DNA of 64,000 nucleotides from an uncultured Ruegeria sp. (GTDB lineage Bacteria > Pseudomonadota > Alphaproteobacteria > Rhodobacterales > Rhodobacteraceae): the NCBI RefSeq assembly GCF_947504215.1, contig NZ_CANNGO010000003.1:62001-126000 (forward strand), written 5' to 3'. Below the pieces are notes generated by a model that worked only from the letters and a program-made list of their open reading frames with translations, had not been told where the DNA came from and made no database searches. How positions within the stretch are numbered: the stretch's first letter is position 1; each line of letters opens with the position of its first letter. The position numbers and the translations under genes are program-made. Below, piece by piece: positions 36,356 to 44,966 of the stretch.

Positions 36356-37420
36356 ATGAATATGAAGCGCTCACTCTTCGGATTGATCTGCCTGACTTTC
36401 GCCGTTCTCGCACAGCAAAGCCTGGCTCAGTCCTTAACGGTTACAACTGTGTCCCGCCCCCCGTTTTCCTATGTTGAAGACGGGGCAGATACTGGTTTCT
36501 CAATTGATCTGCTGAGCGCGCTCGCCGAGTCCTTAAATTGGGACTACTCGGTCAATCGCGTGGGGTCCTTTGCCGAGATGCTGAACGCGGTTCAGGATGG
36601 ATCCGCGGATATGGCGATTGCCAATATCTCGATTACGGCCAAACGTGAAACACAGATGGATTTCACTCAGCCGATTTTTGAGGCCGGGCTGCAGATCATG
36701 GTGCCATCGGATGCCGCGCGGCGTCCATCCTTGCTGCAGGCGCTGCTGTCTCGAGAGTTGTTCATCGCCATCGGCCTGGCCTTTGCGATCTTGTTGGGCG
36801 GCGGCATGATGATGTGGGGGTTCGAGCGCCGCGCCCAGCCCTATTTCGACCGCAATCTGAACGAAGCCTGGTTTCCATCTTTCTGGTGGGCGCTCAACCT
36901 GGTTGTGAATGGTGGTTTTGAAGAGCGGATGCCACGCACTCCCTTTGGCCGGCTGCTCGGCGTTGTACTGGTTGTATCGTCCCTGTTTATCGTATCGGTG
37001 TTTACGGCGCGCATCACCTCGGTCATGACGGTCGATGCGATCACAGGCAATGTGAACTCGGTAAATGATCTATATGGCAAGAATGTCGGTACAATTTCGG
37101 GATCAACTGCTGCCAGCTTCCTGAACCGTCGCGAAATAGAATTCTCTGGCTATCCCGGGCTCGATGAAATGTTGAACGCGTTCAAGGCCGAAGACCTGGA
37201 CGCGGTGGTCTTTGATGCACCGATCCTGTCCTATTTTGCAGCCCATGAAGGCCGCCAGATGGCAACGATGACCGGCGGGGTTTTCCTGAGAGAGAATTAC
37301 GGCATGGCCTTCCCAAGCGGCTCACCCCTGGTGGAAGATGTGAACCAGGCACTGCTCGCCTTGCGTGAGGACGGCACCTATGACGAGATTTACCGCAAGT
37401 GGTTCGGCAACCGGAACTAG
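36356..37420 (+). CDS. Prokaryotic ionotropic glutamate-receptor-like channel (GluR0 architecture)
   Basis: A 354-residue protein with signal peptide (1-25), then ligand-binding lobe S1 (26-117), TM1 (~133-155), a re-entrant pore loop (~172-190), TM2 (~197-217) and lobe S2 (~228-350). S1 has the carboxylate-binding Arg in [15 protein letters not shown] (Arg97) and S2 an Asp in VVFDAPI (Asp287), the residues that clamp amino-acid ligands. [13 protein letters not shown] after TM2 aligns with the SYTANLAAF gate motif of animal receptors. Thus it is a ligand-gated channel, not an ABC binding protein, and no ABC permease is nearby. The pore loop reads [10 protein letters not shown], not the potassium filter TVGYG of GluR0. 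Ion selectivity unknown. Confidence 0.8.
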   Translation: MNMKRSLFGLICLTFAVLAQQSLAQSLTVTTVSRPPFSYVEDGADTGFSIDLLSALAESLNWDYSVNRVGSFAEMLNAVQDGSADMAIANISITAKRETQMDFTQPIFEAGLQIMVPSDAARRPSLLQALLSRELFIAIGLAFAILLGGGMMMWGFERRAQPYFDRNLNEAWFPSFWWALNLVVNGGFEERMPRTPFGRLLGVVLVVSSLFIVSVFTARITSVMTVDAITGNVNSVNDLYGKNVGTISGSTAASFLNRREIEFSGYPGLDEMLNAFKAEDLDAVVFDAPILSYFAAHEGRQMATMTGGVFLRENYGMAFPSGSPLVEDVNQALLALREDGTYDEIYRKWFGNRN

Positions 37421-37785
37421 GCCTTGGCCTCGTCTCCGAAAAACGGTGTCAACTGCGCGACGATAACTGAGTTTTCATCCAATGCGCGCTGCATTAGGCC
37501 GCGCTCATCCGGATCGATCTCATGCCCCTGCTCCTCACGCTCGGCCAGTGTTCCATAGCCGGTGACATCCAGCGGCGCAGTATCGGCCTGCTTCAGAATA
37601 GCCACAGTTTCGCGCACGGCCTCGGCCTCATCCACACCGCTGGCAAAACACATCAAAGCCGCCCCTGTCGCACCCTCGGGCAGGCCGTCGCCCTCTTTGC
37701 GGCCAATCTGAACCAACAGTGTGTAGACTTGCTGACGCGAGGGTTTCTTTTGTTTTTCCATAGCGCGGGCATTAGCCGCATGCAT
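37417..37785 (-). CDS. Hypothetical helical protein
   Basis: A 122-residue soluble protein, mostly helical and acidic: [80 protein letters not shown]. No membrane segment or signal. The start at 37785 is uncertain; ATG codons at 37761 and 37863 are in frame and none has a clear ribosome-binding site. Its stop overlaps that of the channel gene by 4 nt, convergent. I do not recognise the family. Confidence 0.55.
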   Translation of the reverse strand: MHAANARAMEKQKKPSRQQVYTLLVQIGRKEGDGLPEGATGAALMCFASGVDEAEAVRETVAILKQADTAPLDVTGYGTLAEREEQGHEIDPDERGLMQRALDENSVIVAQLTPFFGDEAKA

Positions 37786-38082
37786 GATCGCGGTCAAGTT
37801 CAACCGCTGATACGTTGCCGATGTCTGCAAAGAGCCTAACGTATCGAATGCTGCACAATGCATGAGCGACGCTTAGCGTTGGTCTGGCGTACATCTCATT
37901 TCCTGCGCTCTGGCATTCTGTCCTCCTCTGCGCCGTTTGAATGCCATCCAGGATGGCCTCAACACAGCGTTCAGCGCGACAATTGTGCAGATAGAAGGCT
38001 CGGACTACATCAAGCTGGGCAAAAGGAGATGCGCGGGCGCGCATATCGAGGTGAAACTGATGTCGATTTCCCGCCGGATGAT
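37786..38082. other. Gap without a supportable gene; degenerate sequence
   Basis: About 300 bp. The + strand has an open stretch ending at 38088 (…GSDYIKLGKRRCAGAHIEVK…), without start site or known motif, that runs into the truncated end of the SDR fragment on the other strand. It reads like the remains of a gene joined to a deletion point. Confidence 0.4.
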
Positions 38083-38383
38083 CTAATAACGGAAATCAAC
38101 TTCTGTGAAACGGGGCGTGTTCTGCACCGCCGCATTATTGATTAGCACATCAATGGGCGGGCCAGCTTTCACGAGCGCCGCGGTGGCTCTTTCCACAGCG
38201 CCCGCATCTGCAAGATCGGCCTCATATATTGCCACATCGGTGAGGACGTCAGCAAGGCGATCAGGCTGCAGGACCGCCTCGCGATGACGAGATCTGGTTA
38301 TCTGCCACCAGCTTGCGCAGCAATTCGAGCCCGAGGCCCGATGCGCCACCGGTGATGATGATATGCTTGTTTCGGATTCCCAT
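38083..38383 (-). pseudogene. Broken short-chain dehydrogenase/reductase gene
   Basis: From ATG at 38383 the frame gives MGIRNKHIIITGGASGLGLE, the SDR cofactor motif TGxxxGxG, then meets a TGA after 40 codons. A shift of frame restores SDR sequence: RLADVLTDVAIYEADLADAG (the conserved D for adenine) and PIDVLINNAAVQNTPRF (the NNAA motif), ending at a stop at 38083. So the gene has one frameshift (around 38285) and lacks the catalytic Ser-Tyr-Lys half. It is divergent from the Crp/Fnr regulator. Confidence 0.8.
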
Positions 38384-38464
38384 GTCATAATCCCGTGTGT
38401 ACTCGTGAATTGAGCACACACTAGGCGGACGACGGATTTCTGAAATAAGCGCGGGTTAAAATGT

Positions 38465-39010
38465 ATGAATATCTCTGACTTTATCGCAACCAGAGGTCGG
38501 CCACTCAAGAAGGACGCAGGTGACCATCTGTTCCGTCAAGGTGATCAGGACTCGTCGCTGTACATAGTGAGAAGCGGTCTGTTGAAGGCCTACTACCTGT
38601 CGGAGGACGGCAAGGAGAACATCAAATCATTCATCATGCCTGGTGGAAAGATCGGCAGCCTTGCTGCGGGATATCAGAAGGAAAGCTGTACTTTCAGCCT
38701 GGTTTGCGTGGAGCAAAGCGAGCTTATCGCGCTGGAGTTTTCAGACCTTTATGAGGCCAGCTGCGCAGATATCGAACTATCTAAGGCGATGGTCGACTTC
38801 CTCTTAAGCTTTGGCATACGCAAGGAATTGCGCGAGTACGAATTGCTGTGCCTTTCAGCCGAGGAACGCTACAGGCGGCTGCTTACAAATACACCTGCGC
38901 TTCTCGACAAAGTGACGCAAAACGATATTGCACGGTATCTGGGAGTGACACCGGTCGGATTGAGCCGGATCAAGACACGGGTGAACGGGCGTCGTACTCT
39001 GAAAGAATAA
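38465..39010 (+). CDS. Crp/Fnr-family transcriptional regulator
   Basis: A 181-residue regulator. N-terminal cyclic-nucleotide-binding fold (about 14-110; DHLFRQGDQDSSLYIVRSGL LKAYYLSEDGKENIKSFIMPGG) and a C-terminal HTH (TQNDIARYLGVTPVGLSRIKTRV). No cysteine set of Fnr type. Shorter than Crp (about 210), close to the small Crp/Fnr forms often controlling a single neighbour. The neighbour, a divergent SDR gene, is broken, so the regulator may be an orphan. Weak ribosome-binding site. Confidence 0.8.
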   Translation: MNISDFIATRGRPLKKDAGDHLFRQGDQDSSLYIVRSGLLKAYYLSEDGKENIKSFIMPGGKIGSLAAGYQKESCTFSLVCVEQSELIALEFSDLYEASCADIELSKAMVDFLLSFGIRKELREYELLCLSAEERYRRLLTNTPALLDKVTQNDIARYLGVTPVGLSRIKTRVNGRRTLKE

Positions 39011-39389
39011 ACACAAACAGTTACAGCTTTTGAATGACATCCGGCACGCTTTGGACTGTGAACAATAGTTCCGCGGCCGTTCAAAACCCGAAGACAGACG
39101 TTCTGACCGCCGCAGCGAATTCACACTCTGTCTCGCAAAGCTGAAATTGCAGAACGTGGTTTTGAAGGTCTGATTTGGGCTGTGACTGTTCGCTGACGCG
39201 AAGGGCAGAGTACCTCAGATAGAGCCCCCCTTTCCGCATTGCTGCGAGGTGACGAAAGTCCGCTTTTCAGCAAGCCGTCCTTCGATGCGGATGCAAAGTT
39301 TCAATGTCATCTTGGTCAATGCGTACATTTGAAATTCGCCGTGAATGCAGCTATCGCTTGGAGTTAGATTGTCACAGCCATTGAACCTC
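39011..39389. other. Intergenic stretch, no gene seen
   Basis: About 380 bp between two convergent regulators. It has frequent stops in all frames apart from short open stretches without start signals, no tRNA, no clear hairpin terminator and no known motif. Probably part of the degenerate patch that begins near 37.8 kb. Confidence 0.5.
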
Positions 39390-40412
39390 TCAAAGTCGTG
39401 ATGTGGAGTGTCGAGCCATAACACGAAGTTCAAGCTTCATCGCTGTGATATCAGCGTGCTGTCCTGCAATTGTATCTGAAATCAATTCCGCCGCCATAAG
39501 CCCGATCCGTTTAGCCGGTATCCTGATTGTAGACAGAGACGGCTCTACCTCAGCCGACCCCTTGAAGTCCCCGATGCCCATAATCGATAAGTCATCAGGC
39601 ACTTTCAGGCTCAAATGGTTGCTGGCATAAAGGACACCCTGCGCGATAATGTCGTTGCCGCAGAGAATGGCAGTTGGTCTATGCCCCTGTTCAAGTAACA
39701 GAATGCTGGCGCGTTTTGCCTCCCGGACGCTATAGGGGGCCTCCAGCCGCCAGTTTTCGGGGATTTCGATACCTGCGGTTCGAAACTCAGACACAGCGCC
39801 GTTCAGTCGATCGTAGGCACGGTCATTTCCCGAGGGGTCTGGAAATACAAGACCAATCTTGCGGTGTCCAAGCGAAATCAGATGGCGCGCGGCCAGCCTG
39901 CCGGCCTCTGCGTTGTCCACGCCGATACAGGACAGGGCCGAGGACTTGTTGTAGTTCCAGATCGCGACCGTTGGGATATTCTGCTGTTCGATCAACTGAT
40001 AGGTGGGATCCGAGTGTTCCAGCCCGATCACCGCCAGCCCATCCACACGATGTTCCAACAGCTTGCGCAGCATTTTATATTCACGATCCAGATCGAACCC
40101 GTGTGACGCAATCAGCATGGTGAACCCATGTTGGTCTAGTTTGTCGGAAAAAGACTGAATCAGTTCGGCAAAAATCGCGTTGTCGATTGTGGGCACGACA
40201 AGGCCGATCGTCCCACTTCGCCGACCATGCATGACCTGTGCCGCCCGGTTGCGGATATAGCCCAGTTTCTGCACCGCGCGCTCGATCTTTTTCCGAGTCG
40301 CAGGCTTGACCAGCTCGGGGTGATTGTAGCTGCGGGACACGGTTGAAATCGACACGCGCGCAATACGTGCAACATCTACAATATCCGGTTTATTTTGTTT
40401 TTTATCAGTCAT
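39390..40412 (-). CDS. LacI-family transcriptional regulator (SauR-like position)
   Basis: A 340-residue LacI/GalR regulator: HTH DIVDVARIARVSISTVSRSYNHPELV at residues ~9-35, hinge IRNRAAQVMHGRRS, then a periplasmic-binding-protein-like ligand domain (IGLVVPTIDNAIFAELIQSF, VDGLAVIGLEHSD, ICVDNAEAGRLAA-type hinge, AILCGNDIIAQGVLYA). It is divergent from the tctABC-dehydrogenase-ligase operon, 65 bp from its first gene, which has a LacI-type dyad. SauR, the known sulfoacetate regulator, is also LacI-type. Confidence 0.9.
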   Translation of the reverse strand: MTDKKQNKPDIVDVARIARVSISTVSRSYNHPELVKPATRKKIERAVQKLGYIRNRAAQVMHGRRSGTIGLVVPTIDNAIFAELIQSFSDKLDQHGFTMLIASHGFDLDREYKMLRKLLEHRVDGLAVIGLEHSDPTYQLIEQQNIPTVAIWNYNKSSALSCIGVDNAEAGRLAARHLISLGHRKIGLVFPDPSGNDRAYDRLNGAVSEFRTAGIEIPENWRLEAPYSVREAKRASILLLEQGHRPTAILCGNDIIAQGVLYASNHLSLKVPDDLSIMGIGDFKGSAEVEPSLSTIRIPAKRIGLMAAELISDTIAGQHADITAMKLELRVMARHSTSRL

Positions 40413-40436
40413 TTACTCCATCAAATGTGCACAAAA

Positions 40437-40464
40437 ATGAAAACATTTGCAAAACTATTTTCAT
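40437..40464. promoter_or_regulatory. Candidate LacI-type operator(s) upstream of tctA
   Basis: TGAAAACATTTGCA at 40438-40451 is a dyad with 10 of 14 symmetric positions, close to the LacI-family pattern TGAAAACGTTTTCA. It overlaps a wider inverted repeat ATGAAAA (40437-40443) / TTTTCAT (40458-40464). It lies in the 65-bp divergent promoter region. Confidence 0.45.
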
Positions 40465-40477
40465 CACCTAGGCTTTT

Positions 40478-42022
40478 ATGTCAATCGGTTACGAGAGACG
40501 GGATATCGACTTGGAATTTCTGTATTACTTCGGAGACGTGTTCTCGCCTGTGTCGTTCGGGCTTTTGCTTTTGGGCACAATTGGGGGGTTGCTTCTTGGC
40601 GCCACGCCAGGGCTGTCACCGACCATGGCCGTTGCGCTGCTTATTCCGTTTACCTTCCATCTTCAGCCGGTGCAGGGCCTGATCCTTCTTGGCGCCGCCT
40701 ATACGTCGACTGTCGCGGGCGGTGCAGTCAGCGCCATCCTACTCAAGATCCCGGGGGCACCGGCCAATATTGCGACGACGCTGGACGGGCACACGATGGC
40801 AAAGCAGGGCAAAGGCGCGCGGGCTTTGCAGCTTAGCTTTCTGGCTTCAGCCGTTGGCGGCGTCATCGGTGTGCTGTTACTCATTTTCCTGACACCGGTT
40901 CTGTCGCAATGGGCTTTGGCATTTGGTCCCAGCCACCTGTTCTGGCTCGCGATCCTGGGCGTGACCGTGATTGGGTCGCTGGACAGCGCTTCGGTGGTCA
41001 AGGGGCTACTGTCGGGGTGTATCGGGTTGTGGTTGGCCACGATCGGGTTCGACGACATCATGGGAGCGCAGCGGTTCATCTTTCACCCGGCCCTTGGTGG
41101 CGGCATCAATATTATCGCAGCACTAATCGGCTTGTTTGCCATCCCGCAGGTACTGACCATGTTTGCCAAGGGACGCACTTCGTCAGCGGCGGAGGTTATC
41201 GAAGTCGAGAAACATTCGATCAAGGACGCTATCCGCGAGCTGGTTCGCCGGCCACGCGCCCTGACGATCGGCACCGTTACCGGCTCGTTCATCGGTCTGA
41301 TCCCAGGTGTGGGCGGACAGATTGCGGGTCTTGTCGCTTATGACCAGACCAAAAAGTTCAGCCCCGAGCGCGAGAAATTCGGCAAGGGCCATTCCGAAGG
41401 CGTTATCGCTGCGGAAGCCGCCAACAATGCCATGGTCGGTCCCAGTCTGGTTCCACTGCTGACTCTGTCGATCCCGGGCTCGCCAACGGCGGCGGTGCTT
41501 TTGGGCGGCCTTCTGATCCATGGAATTTTCCCGGGCACCGATCTGTTTGACAACCATCCAGACGTGGCCTGGACCTTCATCAATTCGATGCTGATCGGGC
41601 AGGTTCTGATGTGCATCTTCGGCCTCTATGTGGCGGGCTTGGCCGCGCGGATCGCTCAGGTACCCCAAAGCGTCATGGCCGCCGTTGTGCTGGGACTTGC
41701 GGTGTTCGGCAGCTATTCGGTCCAGTCATCGATGGGCGATGTCTATGTGATGGTGACGCTAGGGGTGATAATGTATTTTCTGGAACGGTTCGGGTTTTCC
41801 GCCGCACCGCTGGTGCTAGGGCTGATCCTTGGCCCCATTGCCGAGGCCAATTTCATTCAGGGCAGCATGATAGCCGGTGCCACTGACGGGCTTGGAGCCT
41901 ACTTCCTGACCGGCACGCTGAATATTGTCCTTATCGCCGTGGTGATCGCCTCGATCCTCTACTCGGTATGGATGGAGTTGCGGACCCGCCGGTACATCTC
42001 AAAAGAGGAGATCATGGGATGA
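40478..42022 (+). CDS. tctA: Tripartite tricarboxylate transporter large permease (TctA)
   Basis: A 514-residue inner-membrane protein with about 12 hydrophobic helices. TctA blocks: GTIGGLLLGATPGLSPTMAV, SAILLKIPGAPANIATTLDG, GLIPGVGGQIAGLVAYDQ, EAANNAMVGPSLVPLLTLSI PGSPTAAVLLGGLLIHG. It uses the ion gradient to import an organic acid delivered by TctC. Start ATG 40478 with TAGG upstream; a TTG at 40511 is possible. First gene of an operon with tctB (4-nt overlap). Confidence 0.93.
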   Translation: MSIGYERRDIDLEFLYYFGDVFSPVSFGLLLLGTIGGLLLGATPGLSPTMAVALLIPFTFHLQPVQGLILLGAAYTSTVAGGAVSAILLKIPGAPANIATTLDGHTMAKQGKGARALQLSFLASAVGGVIGVLLLIFLTPVLSQWALAFGPSHLFWLAILGVTVIGSLDSASVVKGLLSGCIGLWLATIGFDDIMGAQRFIFHPALGGGINIIAALIGLFAIPQVLTMFAKGRTSSAAEVIEVEKHSIKDAIRELVRRPRALTIGTVTGSFIGLIPGVGGQIAGLVAYDQTKKFSPEREKFGKGHSEGVIAAEAANNAMVGPSLVPLLTLSIPGSPTAAVLLGGLLIHGIFPGTDLFDNHPDVAWTFINSMLIGQVLMCIFGLYVAGLAARIAQVPQSVMAAVVLGLAVFGSYSVQSSMGDVYVMVTLGVIMYFLERFGFSAAPLVLGLILGPIAEANFIQGSMIAGATDGLGAYFLTGTLNIVLIAVVIASILYSVWMELRTRRYISKEEIMG

Positions 42023-42489
42023 GCACCTCAAGCCTTCCGCGTCTGCAACATGTTTGTGCATCCGGGCTTGTCGCCGCCGTTGGGGTTTGGGTGGCGTGGA
42101 TCAGCTATACGCAGCAACCGTCCGAGGCGTTTTTGTTCCCGCGGCTGATCTCGACCGTGTTTGTTGTTCTGGCGCTCTGGACTTTCTTCAAAGCACTACT
42201 CGGTTGGACCAAGGTGGGACACGGCTTGGGCACGCATGAGATGGCCAATCTACTGCCAGGTCTGGTGATTGCGCTGGTCTATGTGTTCTGGGCCGCCAAG
42301 GCGTTGGGGTTCTACACCGCAGGTGCCATTGCCTTTTTCATATTGCTATCGCTCTATGACCCGGCGCCCCATCGCGAGGTCAGGACATGGGTCCGGCGCG
42401 CGATCATCACAGCGATCTATCTGGCGGTGATGTATGGCCTCTTTGCCAAGCTTCTCAAGGTCTACACACCCCGCGAAATTCTATTCTGA
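42019..42489 (+). CDS. tctB: Tripartite tricarboxylate transporter small permease (TctB)
   Basis: A 156-residue membrane protein with four helices (LVAAVGVWVAWISYT, TVFVVLALWTFFKALLGW, LPGLVIALVYVFWAAKALGFYTAGAI, ITAIYLAVMYGLFAKLLKV). The GFYTA block is a TctB mark. Start at 42019 overlaps the TctA stop. Needed for TctA function. Confidence 0.88.
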   Translation: MSTSSLPRLQHVCASGLVAAVGVWVAWISYTQQPSEAFLFPRLISTVFVVLALWTFFKALLGWTKVGHGLGTHEMANLLPGLVIALVYVFWAAKALGFYTAGAIAFFILLSLYDPAPHREVRTWVRRAIITAIYLAVMYGLFAKLLKVYTPREILF

Positions 42490-42539
42490 ACAAGGTGCGA
42501 TCAACGCATCTGGCAACCGATCCTAGGGAGGACGATACA

Positions 42540-43502
42540 ATGAAGAACCTACTTACAGCGGCCACGCTGGCGCTAACGACACTGGCCGGAGGCGCAGCGC
42601 TTGCCGAGGACTACCCCGAGCGCCCAGTGATGATGATGGTGAGCTACGGTGCTGGCGGGGCGACGGACTTTCAGGCGCGGATTGTGACCATGACCGCCGG
42701 CAATGAGGATGCGCTGGGGATGCCGGTCGCCATCATCAACAAGCCCGGTGCCGGTGGGCGCGTGGGCTGGAACTGGTTCGCCACCCAAGCTGACGCGGAT
42801 GGGTATACGCTGGCCGCCTACAACGTTCCGCATTTCATCGCCCAGTCGATTAAGGGTGGCGTGGAGTATTCGACGGACAGCTTTGAACCCATCGCCAATT
42901 GGGGTGCGGACCCGGCGGTATTTGTCGTGGCGGCTGACAGCCCGATGAATTCGATGGACGACGTGGTAACCTTCGCCAAGGATAACCCCGGCAAGCTGAC
43001 ATTCTCAGGGGCCGGCCTGTTTGTCGGGCACCACATCGCCGCGCTGCAGCTGGAAAAGGCAGCAGGTGTGAAAATGGCATATATCCCCACAAAGGGTGGC
43101 GGGGCCGCTGCGATGAAAGCGGTGATCGCAGGCGATGTTATGGGCGGGGTGAACAATCTGTCCGATGCCTTCCGCGCACAAGAGGCAGGAAATGTCAAAA
43201 TCCTTGGAGTCTTTGACCTAGAGCGTAATGACTTTCTGCCGGATGTACCGACCCTCAAGGAGCAGGGATATGACATCGACAATGCCAGCGTAAACTTCCG
43301 TGGCATCATGGTGCCCAAAGGCACCCCGCCCGAGGTCATCGAAACGCTGGCGGCAACAGTTCCCGAAATGTTCAATAATGACCGCGTGGCCAAGAAAATG
43401 GCGGCTGGCGGCTCGCCCATGCACATCATGGACCGCGAAGAAGTCCAGGCCATGTGGGCCGCGCGGGAAGAGACCCTCAAGGCCCTGCTGGCCGGACTCT
43501 GA
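42540..43502 (+). CDS. tctC: Tripartite tricarboxylate transporter substrate-binding protein (TctC)
   Basis: A 320-residue periplasmic binding protein with signal peptide (MKNLLTAATLALTTLAGGAA, cleavage near LA-EDYPERP). TctC blocks: YPERPVMMMVSYGAGGATDF, INKPGAGGRVGWNWF, ADGYTLAAYNV, IPTKGGGAAAMKAVIAGDVM, FRGIMVPKGTPPEVIETL. Start follows GGGAGGACGATACA, a strong site, suited to a protein made in excess. In most TTT systems tctC comes first; here it is third, right before the dehydrogenase gene. The ligand is unknown, but the neighbours suggest a C2 sulfonate or related acid. Confidence 0.92.
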   Translation: MKNLLTAATLALTTLAGGAALAEDYPERPVMMMVSYGAGGATDFQARIVTMTAGNEDALGMPVAIINKPGAGGRVGWNWFATQADADGYTLAAYNVPHFIAQSIKGGVEYSTDSFEPIANWGADPAVFVVAADSPMNSMDDVVTFAKDNPGKLTFSGAGLFVGHHIAALQLEKAAGVKMAYIPTKGGGAAAMKAVIAGDVMGGVNNLSDAFRAQEAGNVKILGVFDLERNDFLPDVPTLKEQGYDIDNASVNFRGIMVPKGTPPEVIETLAATVPEMFNNDRVAKKMAAGGSPMHIMDREEVQAMWAAREETLKALLAGL

Positions 43503-43515
43503 TATCAGCACCTTT

Positions 43516-43544
43516 GTGAACAGGGCGGCCCTCGCCCTGTTCAC
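43516..43544 (+). terminator. Perfect intercistronic hairpin between tctC and the dehydrogenase gene
   Basis: GTGAACAGGGC (43516-43526) and GCCCTGTTCAC (43534-43544) around a 7-nt loop. There is no T tract, so it more likely protects the 3' end of a processed tctABC message or causes partial termination. It lies just before the ribosome-binding site of the next gene. Confidence 0.5.
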
Positions 43545-43562
43545 ATTACAAGGATGACCAAC

Positions 43563-44966
43563 ATGAATGCACATGATGACATTGCTCAGGTCCACGCGAT
43601 CATGGCTCGCGCGCGCAGCGCGCAAAAGGCCTATGAAACCGGCGCGGATCAACAGCGCTATGACCGGGCCGCCGAAGCCGCCGCCTGGGCCATCATGGAG
43701 CCATCCCGCAATACGGCGTTGGCCGAACTGGCCGTGAAAACAACCGGTCTGGGCAACGTGCCGGACAAGATCACAAAGAACCATCGCAAGACACTGGGCT
43801 TGATGCGCGACCTCAAAGGACTGAAGACGCAAGGGGTTATCGATGACGATGCCGAGACGGGCATCACGGAAATCGCGCGCCCGCTGGGTGTGGTTGGGGC
43901 TGTGGTCCCGTCAACCAACCCCGCGGCGACGCCGGCGAACAACATCATCAATGCGCTGAAATGCGGCAATTCCGTTGTGGTGGCACCGTCCCCGAAAGGC
44001 GTTGCAAGCTGCGAGTTGTTGCTGGAGTTCATTCATACCGAGTTCGACAGGCTGGGCCTGGATCATGATCTGGTGCAGATGATCCCGGCCCCAGGGTCCA
44101 AAGCCAAGACACAGGCCATGATGGAGCAGTCAGACCTTGTGGTCTGTACCGGCAGCCAGAACAACGTCCACCGCGCCCAGACCTGTGGAACCCCCGCCGT
44201 GGCCGTGGGCGCCGGAAACGTGACGGTGATCGTGGATGAAACAGCCGATCTGAAAGCTGCTGCGCAGAAGATCACCGCATCAAAGACCTTTGACAATGCC
44301 ACGTCATGTTCGTCCGAAAACTCGATGATCGTGGTCGATGCAGTATACGATGGTTTTGTTGCGGCCCTCGCCGAGGAGGGCGGCGCACTGTCAAAAGACG
44401 AAGCCGCCATAGTGACCCGGCTTTGGCCTGATGGTCATCTCAACCGATCCGTAATCGCGCAGGATGCCGACCAGACGTTCGAGGCCTTGGGGCTGGCGGA
44501 TCAGGTTCCTGCCGGGTCGAGGTTCCTTGTTGTCGAAACTGATGGCATCGGCCCGGACCATCCGCTGTCTGGCGAAAAACTCAGCCGCGTAGCCGCGCTT
44601 TACCGCGCGCGTGATTACGACGACGCACGTAAGATCGCCGCTCGCATTCTGGACTACCAGGGCGCAGGGCATTCGATCGGAATTCACACGTCAAGGGACA
44701 GCCGCGCTGTTGAACTGGGACAGTCTTTGCCGACCTGCCGGGTTATCGTAAACCAAGCCCACACCTTTGCGACCGGTGGCTCTTTCACCAACGGCATGCC
44801 GTTTTCGCTATCGATGGGGTGCGGCAGCTGGGGCGGAAACTCAATTGATGACAACCTGCATTGGCGGCACTTCCTGCAAACTACCAGAATCATCCGCGAA
44901 ATTGCTCCGAATGAGCCGGCGGTTGAGGATATCTTTGCCGACTACTGGGCGGATGTGGGACAATGA
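43563..44966 (+). CDS. CoA-acylating aldehyde dehydrogenase, SauS-like (sulfoacetaldehyde dehydrogenase candidate)
   Basis: A 467-residue member of the CoA-dependent acetaldehyde/succinic semialdehyde dehydrogenase group. Rossmann block VVGAVVPSTNPAATPANNII; catalytic Cys in KTFDNATSCSSENSMIVVD; C-terminal TFATGGSFTNGMPFSLSMGCGSWGGNSIDDN. This group reduces acyl-CoA to aldehyde with NAD(P)H. SauS converts sulfoacetyl-CoA to sulfoacetaldehyde, and the ligase gene that follows with 4-nt overlap fits SauT. Start at 43563 follows AAGGATGACC; an ATG at 43554 has its site too close. Alternatives: succinate or malonate semialdehyde as product. Family call firm, substrate inferred. Confidence 0.8.
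   Translation: MNAHDDIAQVHAIMARARSAQKAYETGADQQRYDRAAEAAAWAIMEPSRNTALAELAVKTTGLGNVPDKITKNHRKTLGLMRDLKGLKTQGVIDDDAETGITEIARPLGVVGAVVPSTNPAATPANNIINALKCGNSVVVAPSPKGVASCELLLEFIHTEFDRLGLDHDLVQMIPAPGSKAKTQAMMEQSDLVVCTGSQNNVHRAQTCGTPAVAVGAGNVTVIVDETADLKAAAQKITASKTFDNATSCSSENSMIVVDAVYDGFVAALAEEGGALSKDEAAIVTRLWPDGHLNRSVIAQDADQTFEALGLADQVPAGSRFLVVETDGIGPDHPLSGEKLSRVAALYRARDYDDARKIAARILDYQGAGHSIGIHTSRDSRAVELGQSLPTCRVIVNQAHTFATGGSFTNGMPFSLSMGCGSWGGNSIDDNLHWRHFLQTTRIIREIAPNEPAVEDIFADYWADVGQ

Noticed and set aside
37417-37785. Regulatory partner of the glutamate-receptor-like channel
   Set aside because: The gene is convergent with the channel gene and has no membrane or regulatory domain; a link cannot be supported from position alone.
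39215-39433. 72-codon minus-strand open frame before the LacI gene end
   Set aside because: Overlaps the 3' end of the LacI gene, no start site, composition not protein-like.
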